A program made the position numbers and the translations under genes. The notes under the pieces were generated by a model. The model was not told the DNA's origin. It saw only the letters and a program-made list of their open reading frames with translations, and ran no database searches. From positions 1 to 5,592 of the forward strand of contig CALJLA010000143.1 in NCBI GenBank assembly GCA_937983055.1: 5,592 bases of DNA, in the 5' to 3' direction. Within the stretch, counting starts at the first letter, position 1. Each line of letters opens with the position of its first letter. Below, piece after piece: positions 1-5,592 of this stretch. The DNA comes from an uncultured Pseudomonadota bacterium. GTDB lineage: Bacteria; Pseudomonadota; Gammaproteobacteria; Burkholderiales; Eutrophovitaceae.

Positions 1-1
1 G

Positions 2-856
2 ATCGCGGCCGCCGCGCTCGGCCGCCTCGACGCGGCCGCTACGGCGCGCTGGCGGCCGCACATCGCGCGCGCGCTCGCCTGGTCGCAGGCGCAGGAGCAT
101 CCCGGTCTGGGCCTGGTGCAGCAAAACGAGGCAAGCGACTGGGCGGACATCATGCCGCGCTCCGGCTTCGTGCTCTACAGCAACGCGCTGTGGCTACTGG
201 TAAAGCGGCTGCACCGGCTGGCGGACGCCGATCTCAGCCGCGAAACCTTCAACGCGCTGCTCTATCCCTTCACCCCGGACGGACACGAGAACCGCCGCAC
301 CCGCATCCTGCGTCACTACGCCCGCCGCCATGCGCGCGACCGCGGCTGGCTGCTGAGCTTCGTCAATCTCGCCTTCTGCGGCAACGAGGGCGACACCCTG
401 GGCAACTGCCTGTCCATCCTGTGCGGCGCGGTCGACGAGGCGGACGGCCAGCGCATGCTGCGCGCCCTGGGCGAAGCCGGCGCCGCGCAGCCGTATCCGG
501 CGCGCGCAACCTGCGTGCCGATCGCGCGCGGCGACCCGCTGTGGCGGCACTACATGAGCCGCCATCTGCAGAACCTCGAGCATCAGTATCACAACGGCGG
601 CATCTGGCCGATGGTCGGCGGCTTCTGGGTGATGGCGCTGGCCGCGCTCGGCCAGATGGCGGATGCGCGCGCCGGGCTGGTGTCGCTGGCGCAGGTGCTT
701 GCCCACGAAGACTGGGCGTTCGGCGAGTGGTTTCACGGGGAGACCCTGGCGCCCGCCGGCATGAGCGGACAGTCGTGGAGCGCAGCCGCCTTTCTGCTCG
801 CGCAGGCCGCGCTCGAGCGGCCGGTCTATCCCTTCTCGCCGTTCTCCGCGCGATAG
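2..856 (+). CDS. Partial (alpha/alpha)6-barrel glycoside hydrolase, amylo-alpha-1,6-glucosidase / GH100-like; C-terminal part only
   Basis: This is the C-terminal 284 codons of a carbohydrate-active enzyme. The frame is open to the left edge and ends at TAG 854-856; the GTG at 116 is internal, because in-frame coding sequence continues upstream of it. The segment WADIMPRSGFVLYSNALW (codons 140-193) resembles the catalytic-acid region of glycogen debranching enzymes (W-M-D-A...TPR.G...NALW), making Asp at 146-148 a candidate acid. Further on, QYHNGGIWPMVGGFW (codons 587-631) and GEWFHG...GQSWSAAAFLLA resemble the YHNGGSWP and EYYDGK...QTWSIAGYL blocks of GH100 neutral/alkaline invertases, making Glu at 725-727 a candidate second catalytic residue. 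The family-level call rests on remembered motifs, not an alignment. The substrate could be alpha-1,6 branches, sucrose or another glucoside; the convergent MalQ-TreY gene favours alpha-glucan metabolism. No signal peptide can be judged because the N-terminus is missing. Its last 31 bases overlap the end of the minus-strand gene. Confidence 0.75.
   Translation: MAAAALGRLDAAATARWRPHIARALAWSQAQEHPGLGLVQQNEASDWADIMPRSGFVLYSNALWLLVKRLHRLADADLSRETFNALLYPFTPDGHENRRTRILRHYARRHARDRGWLLSFVNLAFCGNEGDTLGNCLSILCGAVDEADGQRMLRALGEAGAAQPYPARATCVPIARGDPLWRHYMSRHLQNLEHQYHNGGIWPMVGGFWVMALAALGQMADARAGLVSLAQVLAHEDWAFGEWFHGETLAPAGMSGQSWSAAAFLLAQAALERPVYPFSPFSAR
826..856. other. 31-bp overlap of two convergent genes
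   Basis: The plus-strand hydrolase stops at 854-856 (TAG) and the minus-strand fusion stops at 826-828 (TAG on the minus strand), so their 3' ends overlap tail to tail. The shared bases encode the end of ...PVYPFSPFSAR on one strand and of ...LLYRAENGEKG on the other. There is no intergenic gap and no strong hairpin with a T-run, so transcripts from each side probably extend into the neighbouring gene. Confidence 0.9.
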
Positions 857-3717
857 AGCAGCGCCACCGGAAAGGCGCCGAGAATCGCCGCCACCGGCAG
901 CAGCGCTCGCCCGCCGCGGTCGGCCGCCGCGAGCCGCTCGCCGGTCAGGGCATTGCGCAGTTCGCCGCTCACGCCGAGCGGCGTGAGATCGATCGCGGTG
1001 TCCTTCCAGGCGGGCTCGCCGAGCGGCAGATCGCGCGGCCCCGGCGCCAGCCGGTTCATCAGCCGCGGCGCCACCGCGATCACGGTGTGCTCGCCGTGCT
1101 GGCGCGCGAACGCCACCACATGGTCCTGTCGCTCGCCCTCGGCCTTGACCGGCAGGTAGGCGCCGCCCTGGAACACCGCCGGCAGGCGCGCACGCCATTG
1201 CAGCAGCCGCCACGTCAGGTACAGCTTGAGGGCGCCGTCCTCCGGCTGATCGAGCAGCGCGCGGGCGCGCGCCGCGAGATCGGGCGCATCCTCGCCGAGT
1301 TCGGCGCGCAGCCGCTCGAGCAGTGCCGCGCGGCCGGCGAAATCCACCGCGCCGCGGTTGTCCGGATCCACCAGCGTCAGGTTCCACAGCTCATGTCCCT
1401 GGTACAGGTCGGCGACGCCGGGCGAGGCGAACTTCAGCAGCACGGCCGACAGCGAATTGAGCATGCCAAGCCAGCCGACGCGCTGCGTCAGCGCCTCGAT
1501 CTCGGCCACGAACGGGTTGCGCTCGCGGCTGCGCAGCAGGCCCTCGACGAACTCGGCGAGCGCGGTCTCGTAAGCCTGGTCGATGCTGATCCAGCTGGTG
1601 CGCTGCTTGGATTCGCGCGCCGCCTTGATCATGTAGGCGCGCATGCGCTCGCGGTAGGCGGCGAGCGCGTTGTCGTCCATCGGCGCAAGCGGCCAGGTGC
1701 CGACCAGGGTCTGGTAGAACAGGTACTCGTCGTTGCGCGACGGCGCGGGCTCGCCGTCGAGCGGGCGCCGGAAGCTGCGCGCCGCCCGCGACAGCCGCGA
1801 CACCGACTGGCGCCACGCCGACGGTATCTCGCTCAGCACGCTGATGCGCGCGCGCACGTCTTCTGAGCGCTTGCTGTCGTGGGTGGAGGTCGCCAGCATG
1901 TTGTGCGGCCAGTTCTCGGCTCGGTCTTGGCTGGCGCCGTGAAACGCCGACACGCCGAAGCCGAAGGTCTCGGGATCGCCGCCCACCTCGTTCAGCGACA
2001 CCAGCCGGTTGTACACATAGAACGCGGTGTCCTCCACGCCCTTGGCGGTGACCGGGCCGGTGAGCTGCTGGAACTTGCCGGTGAAGGCGCGCGTCATCGC
2101 CCGCCACTGCGGCGGCCGCGACTCGTCGCCGCCCGACAGCAGCACGTCGCGCACGAAATCGTAGATGGTCACGTCGGCGGCGCGGCTGCTCTTTCGCGCG
2201 CGTGCGATGGCCCAGTCGATGAAGCGCTCGTCGTCCGCGCTCGGCCGCTCGGTGATGTAGGTACGGTACACCGGGAAACAGGCGATCACCTCGGCCAGCG
2301 CCCGGCGCAGCGAGTTGAGCGTGAAGTCGCGGGTGTCGCGGCTCGCCTGCGCGATGCGCCAGAGCTGGTTGGCGAGCACGTTCAGCTCGCTCGCCAGCGC
2401 CGCGCGCAGGATGGCGTGCTTGCAGCGGTACACCACCTGCTCGAACTCCGGCATCTCGCCGACGAAGCCGCGGTAGATGCGGCTCATGCGCGCCTCGTTC
2501 TCGCTGTCCACGAACAAGCCGTTCACCAGGTTGGCGAAGCGGTACCCGGTGGCGCCGTGCACCGGCCAGGTTTCCGGCACCCGCTCATACCCGGCGGTGA
2601 TCTTCTCGATCGCGACATACAGCGGCTGGCCGCCGGGCGGCTGGCCGGTGACCGAGGCGAAGCGGTCCTGCAGACGGCGGAAGTACTGGACCGGGTCATA
2701 CAGGCCGTCGGGATGGTCGATGCGCAGCGAGTCGATCCGCCCCTGGGCGAGCAGATCGAGCACCAGCCCGTGGGTGGCCTCGAACACCGCCTCGTTTTCC
2801 ATGCGCAGGCCGGCCAGCTCGTTCACGTCGAAGAAGCGCCGGTAGTTGATTTCGTCGGAGGCCACGCGCCAGTACGACAGGCGGTAACCCTGCGCTTCCA
2901 GCAGCGCATGCAGTCCGTCGAAGCTCGCGTCGTCGCCCGGCGCGCCGTTCAGCTCCTTGACCGCCTGCTCGATCAGCTCGGCCACCCGCGGCTCGCGCGC
3001 GAGCCGCGCGAGCGTCGCCTTGTGCACCTCCTTGTCGCGGTTGCGCTCGACCAGCCGCTCCGGATCGGTTTCGCTGCGCGGCGGCAGATGGCCGAACGAG
3101 GCGGCCAATGCCTCCAGCTCCGCCGCCACGCCCTGGGCAAGCTCCGCCGGCGGATTGCGCAGCGCCCGGCGCAGGATCTGCGGATACTCCCGCGGCGCCA
3201 CCGGGAAGCGGTGCTCGTAGTAGCCGAAGCTGAAGCTGCCGGCCTCGCGGTCGAAGGCGAGCCGGATCTCGCCGTTGCGAAGCACGCGGCCATAGTGGTC
3301 GCCCAGCACCGGCAGGATCACCCGGTCGGATAGCGCCGCGTTCACCGGGTTCCAGTCGACGTCGAAGAAGCCGGAGAAATTCGACGCGCGGCCGTTTTCC
3401 AGCAGGTCCAGCCACCAGCCGTTATCCGCGCCCATCACGCCCATGTGATTGGGCACGATGTCGAGCATCATGCCCAGGCCGTGCTCCTTGAGCCGGTCGC
3501 TGAGGCGCTGGAACTCCTCCTCCGAGCCGATCTCCGGGTTGAGCCGGTTGTGGTCGATGATGTCGTAGCCGTGCAGGCTGCCCGGCCGCGCGCGCAGCAT
3601 CGGCGAGGCATAGATGTGACTCACCCCGAGCGCCGCCAGGTAGGGCACCAGTTCCGCCGCCCGCGCGAAAGTGAATTCGCGATTGAACTGGAGCCGGTAG
3701 GTCGCTCTCGGAATAAG
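826..3717 (-). other. TreY (malto-oligosyltrehalose synthase, GH13) module of the fusion protein
   Basis: This is the C-terminal enzyme of the fusion, about 963 residues, within the usual size range for TreY. It opens with IPRATYRLQFNREFTF and GVSHIYASPMLRARPGSLHGYD. The four GH13 regions are visible: LDIVPNHMG with Asp706 (codon 3460-3462); SLRIDHPDGLYDP with the nucleophile Asp954 (codon 2716-2718); YVAIEKI with the acid/base Glu991 (codon 2605-2607); and ATSTHDSKRSEDVRARI with the stabilising Asp1234 (codon 1876-1878). The last motif, together with LTGPVTAKGVEDTAFYVYNR (1172-1191) and ASPGVADLYQGHELWNL (1384-1400), is characteristic of TreY rather than other GH13 amylases. The reaction is intramolecular transglycosylation; the product keeps a terminal trehalose unit that TreZ would release. 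Confidence 0.95.
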
Positions 3718-5592
3718 CGTCTTGCGCCGGCGCAGCTTGCGCCACGGGCGGTTCGCCTGGCTGCGCTCATGCGCCAGCGCCGCGGTGAGCGCGGCGAAAC
3801 GCTCGCTCTCGGGCCAGCGCTCCAGCGAAACCGTGAGCCGGCGCCGCCAGTTCGGATACTGGTCGGTGGTGCCGGGCATGTTCACCGCCTCCACCGCGCC
3901 CTCCAGGTCTTCGAGCTGCACCATCATCAGCTGCGCCGGCGAGCGCGCGAGATAGACGTGCAGCGCGATCAGAAGGTCGTCGTCGAGGTCGCTCATCGCC
4001 AGCGCGCGCGCCGCCGCGCCCGCCGGCAGCAGGCCTTCGCGCTCCACCGCCGCCACCAGGCGGATGCGCTCCTGCGCGCGCTCGAGCGTCACCCGGTGCA
4101 GCACCTCGTCCGAAGGGAAGATGCCCAGCTCGCTGCGCACCTGGATGTCGCCCCCGCGCCAGTAACCGGCCAGCGTCGGCAGATCGTGGGTGGTGGGCGC
4201 GACCAGCGCCTGGCGCGGATAGTCGCGCGGGGCCTTGAATTCGCCGCCGTCGTAGCGCTCGAAGTACAGCAGCCGGTACGACAGCACGCCGTAACGGGCC
4301 AGCGCTTCGCGCACCTCCGGCGCCACCGTGCCGAGATCCTCGCCCACCACCAGGCACTGGTTGCGCTGGCTTTCCAGCGCGACAATGCCGAGCAGGTCCT
4401 CGAACGGGTAGTGGACGTAGGCGCCGTCCACCGCCTTGCCGCCGGGCGGCACCCAGAACAGCCGCATCAGCGCCATCACGTGGTCGATGCGCAGCGCCCC
4501 GGCGTGTCTCATGCTCGCGCGCAGCACCGCGGCAAAGTCGGCATAGCCCGACTCGCGCAGCCGCTGCGGAATCGGCGGCGGCAGGCCCCAGTCCTGCCCG
4601 GCCAGATTGAAGTCGTCGGGCGGCGCGCCGCAGCCGGCGCGCTCGGCGAACAGCCCGCGGTTGGACCACACCTCGGCGCCGCCGCGATCGGGCGCCAGCG
4701 CCATGTCGAGGTACAGCCCGACGCCGAGCCCCAGCTCGTAGCAGCGCTGCCCCACTTCGGCCATCTGCTGGTCGGCGATCCACTGCAGATACTGGAAATA
4801 CTCGACGCGCTCGGCGTGCGTGCGGGCGAACTCCGCGACCTCGGGCGAGTGCGGGTCGCGGTACGGCGCCGGCCAGTCGCTCCAGCGCCAGGCCGACGCG
4901 TCGCGGCGATGAAACGCCTCCATCAGCGCCTCGTAAACCGCCTGCCGCCACAGCGCCTCGCCGCGCGCCGACTGAAACGCGCGGAATGCCCGCGCGCGCG
5001 CGCTGTCGCGCGACAGATGGCGCTCGCGGAAGCCGGCGTAGGCCATCTCCAGCACCCGCAGCTTCAGCTCCAGCACCGCCGCGTAGTCCACCAGCGGCTG
5101 CGCCCGCAGCGCCGACAGGCGGTTCTGCATCTCGGCCGAGCGCACATGTTCGCGCGCCGGCGCGCTTTCACCGAGATCGGGCACCCGCTCGCAGTCGATA
5201 TAGATCACGTTCAGGAACAGCCGGCTGGACGGGCTGTAGGGGCTGGCGTGATGCGGGTCGTGCAGGAACATCGCGTGCAGCGGATTGAGGCCGACCACGT
5301 CTGCGCCGCGCGCCGCCCACTGTTCGACGATGGCGAGCAGGTCGGTGAAGTCGCCCACGCCCCAGTTGCGCTCCGAACGCACCGCGTACAGCTGCACCGC
5401 CGGGCCGAACACGCGGCCGTCGCCCTGAACCGCCTGCGGCTGGTAGCAGCGTTCGGGCGTCACGATCAGCGTGCAGGCGGCGAAGACCGCGCCGTCGGCC
5501 AGCAGCTCGACGCGGTGATAACCGCACGGCGGCAGCGCCGGCAGCAGCAGCCGCGCCAGCGCCGGCTCGCCCGCCACCGGCTGCAGCGCCTC
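826..5592 (-). CDS. malQ-treY: Bifunctional 4-alpha-glucanotransferase / malto-oligosyltrehalose synthase (MalQ-TreY fusion), 5' end outside window
   Basis: One uninterrupted frame of 1588 codons plus stop (TAG, complement of 826-828) encodes two cytoplasmic alpha-glucan enzymes in tandem. The frame is open to the right edge. The GTG at 5577 is not a credible start: the conserved stretch after it (GYHRVELL...TPERCYQP) aligns with about residue 100 onward of E. coli MalQ, so roughly 100 residues are missing. Counting that Val as residue 1, residues 1-604 are MalQ (GH77, glucan transfer between maltodextrins) and about 621-1583 are TreY (GH13, converts the terminal alpha-1,4 bond of a maltodextrin to the alpha,alpha-1,1 bond of trehalose). 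All expected catalytic residues are present in both halves, with no frameshift or internal stop. Fused proteins of this kind are known in Proteobacteria, so the architecture is uncommon rather than new. A treZ gene, needed to release trehalose, is expected nearby but is not in the window. The gene converges with, and overlaps, the plus-strand glycoside hydrolase. Confidence 0.96.
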   Translation of the reverse strand, partial: EALQPVAGEPALARLLLPALPPCGYHRVELLADGAVFAACTLIVTPERCYQPQAVQGDGRVFGPAVQLYAVRSERNWGVGDFTDLLAIVEQWAARGADVVGLNPLHAMFLHDPHHASPYSPSSRLFLNVIYIDCERVPDLGESAPAREHVRSAEMQNRLSALRAQPLVDYAAVLELKLRVLEMAYAGFRERHLSRDSARARAFRAFQSARGEALWRQAVYEALMEAFHRRDASAWRWSDWPAPYRDPHSPEVAEFARTHAERVEYFQYLQWIADQQMAEVGQRCYELGLGVGLYLDMALAPDRGGAEVWSNRGLFAERAGCGAPPDDFNLAGQDWGLPPPIPQRLRESGYADFAAVLRASMRHAGALRIDHVMALMRLFWVPPGGKAVDGAYVHYPFEDLLGIVALESQRNQCLVVGEDLGTVAPEVREALARYGVLSYRLLYFERYDGGEFKAPRDYPRQALVAPTTHDLPTLAGYWRGGDIQVRSELGIFPSDEVLHRVTLERAQERIRLVAAVEREGLLPAGAAARALAMSDLDDDLLIALHVYLARSPAQLMMVQLEDLEGAVEAVNMPGTTDQYPNWRRRLTVSLERWPESERFAALTAALAHERSQANRPWRKLRRRKTLIPRATYRLQFNREFTFARAAELVPYLAALGVSHIYASPMLRARPGSLHGYDIIDHNRLNPEIGSEEEFQRLSDRLKEHGLGMMLDIVPNHMGVMGADNGWWLDLLENGRASNFSGFFDVDWNPVNAALSDRVILPVLGDHYGRVLRNGEIRLAFDREAGSFSFGYYEHRFPVAPREYPQILRRALRNPPAELAQGVAAELEALAASFGHLPPRSETDPERLVERNRDKEVHKATLARLAREPRVAELIEQAVKELNGAPGDDASFDGLHALLEAQGYRLSYWRVASDEINYRRFFDVNELAGLRMENEAVFEATHGLVLDLLAQGRIDSLRIDHPDGLYDPVQYFRRLQDRFASVTGQPPGGQPLYVAIEKITAGYERVPETWPVHGATGYRFANLVNGLFVDSENEARMSRIYRGFVGEMPEFEQVVYRCKHAILRAALASELNVLANQLWRIAQASRDTRDFTLNSLRRALAEVIACFPVYRTYITERPSADDERFIDWAIARARKSSRAADVTIYDFVRDVLLSGGDESRPPQWRAMTRAFTGKFQQLTGPVTAKGVEDTAFYVYNRLVSLNEVGGDPETFGFGVSAFHGASQDRAENWPHNMLATSTHDSKRSEDVRARISVLSEIPSAWRQSVSRLSRAARSFRRPLDGEPAPSRNDEYLFYQTLVGTWPLAPMDDNALAAYRERMRAYMIKAARESKQRTSWISIDQAYETALAEFVEGLLRSRERNPFVAEIEALTQRVGWLGMLNSLSAVLLKFASPGVADLYQGHELWNLTLVDPDNRGAVDFAGRAALLERLRAELGEDAPDLAARARALLDQPEDGALKLYLTWRLLQWRARLPAVFQGGAYLPVKAEGERQDHVVAFARQHGEHTVIAVAPRLMNRLAPGPRDLPLGEPAWKDTAIDLTPLGVSGELRNALTGERLAAADRGGRALLPVAAILGAFPVALLYRAENGEKG
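3718..3765 (-). other. Fusion junction between MalQ and TreY: short basic linker
   Basis: Residues 605-620 (from RSQANRPW through KLRRRKT) connect the two enzymes. The basic run resembles the Arg/Lys-rich tail that ends stand-alone E. coli MalQ, and it runs straight into IPRATYRLQFNREFTF, which looks like the natural N-terminus of a stand-alone TreY. There is no long flexible linker and no extra domain. I found no in-frame ATG, GTG or TTG from residue 568 to 643, so TreY has no evident start of its own. Confidence 0.8.
3766..5592 (-). other. MalQ (GH77 amylomaltase) module of the fusion protein
   Basis: This is the N-terminal enzyme of the fusion. Numbering is from the Val encoded at 5575-5577. 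It follows E. coli MalQ closely: VQLYAVRSERNWGVGDF (61-77), ASPYSPSSRLFLNVIYID (111-128), then the acceptor-loop region GAPPDDFNLAGQDWGLPP (317-334). The nucleophile is Asp365 in ALRIDHVMAL (codon 4483-4485), the acid/base is Glu413 in VVGEDLGT (codon 4339-4341), and the third acidic residue is Asp465 in TTHDLPTLAGYW (codon 4183-4185). The end matches MalQ too, with VNMPGTTDQYPNWRRRL (565-581) just before its natural C-terminus. Residue roles are taken from the GH77 family. All are intact, so an active glucanotransferase is expected. Confidence 0.95.

Noticed and set aside
116..118. GTG as the start codon of the plus-strand hydrolase
   Set aside because: In-frame coding sequence continues upstream to position 2, and starting here would leave only the last part of an (alpha/alpha)6 barrel. 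The gene is cut by the window edge.
825..857. 6-bp inverted repeat (TCTATC / GATAGA) around the overlap as a bidirectional terminator
   Set aside because: The stem is short, the loop is 21 bases, and no T-run follows on either strand. Part of the symmetry comes simply from the two TAG stop codons facing each other.
190..1866. A 558-codon plus-strand open frame crossing the end of the hydrolase and entering the fusion gene
   Set aside because: Its translation is dominated by Arg, Ala, Gly and Pro with no recognisable motif, and it lies out of frame or antisense to two genes with clear conserved motifs. Long antisense open frames are common in GC-rich coding DNA.
1879..3333. A 484-codon plus-strand open frame antisense to the TreY module
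   Set aside because: It lies fully opposite well-conserved TreY coding sequence, has low-complexity His/Arg/Val/Ala-rich translation and no domain signal, so it reflects codon bias on the opposite strand.
3767..4951. A 394-codon minus-strand open frame in a second frame of the MalQ module (similar ones at 194-1387, 1391-2107 and 2696-3415)
   Set aside because: All give Arg/Ala/Gly-rich nonsense translations, while the overlapping frame carries GH77 or GH13 catalytic motifs, or the hydrolase motifs.
4990..5003. Alternating CG run as a repeat or Z-DNA-forming element
   Set aside because: It encodes alternating Arg-Ala residues inside the MalQ module and is expected by chance in such GC-rich coding sequence.
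5575..5577. GTG as the start codon of the MalQ-TreY gene
   Set aside because: The frame stays open to the window edge and the sequence after this codon corresponds to the interior of MalQ, about residue 100 of the E. coli enzyme. The real start lies outside.

Overview
This window comes from a GC-rich bacterial chromosome. The strong G/C bias at third codon positions and the E. coli-like style of the MalQ half suggest a proteobacterium, probably beta or gamma; the species cannot be named from the sequence. Two genes fill the whole window and both run off an edge, so neither true start codon is visible. No stretch over 300 bases lacks a gene. There is no intergenic space, RNA gene, mobile element, repeat array or recognisable promoter.

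Layout: positions 2-856 (+) hold the C-terminal 284 codons of an (alpha/alpha)6-barrel glycoside hydrolase. It resembles the amylo-alpha-1,6-glucosidase (glycogen debranching) and GH100 neutral invertase clan. Positions 826-5592 (-) hold a very large gene encoding a MalQ-TreY fusion: 4-alpha-glucanotransferase (GH77) followed in frame by malto-oligosyltrehalose synthase (GH13). Only about the first 100 residues of MalQ lie outside the window. The two genes converge, and their 3' ends overlap by 31 bp.

How they work together: TreY turns the reducing end of a maltodextrin into a trehalose unit, and a TreZ hydrolase, not in this window, would then release free trehalose. MalQ shuffles glucan segments and can rebuild short maltodextrins into chains long enough for TreY. 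Fusing them makes biochemical sense as a maltodextrin- or glycogen-to-trehalose module. The convergent hydrolase may feed the same alpha-glucan pool, but its substrate cannot be fixed from sequence.

Novelty: I see no wholly new system. The points most worth a second look are the fusion and its seamless junction, which has no internal start codon; the uncertain specificity of the hydrolase; and the overlapping convergent 3' ends, which leave no room for a conventional terminator between the genes.
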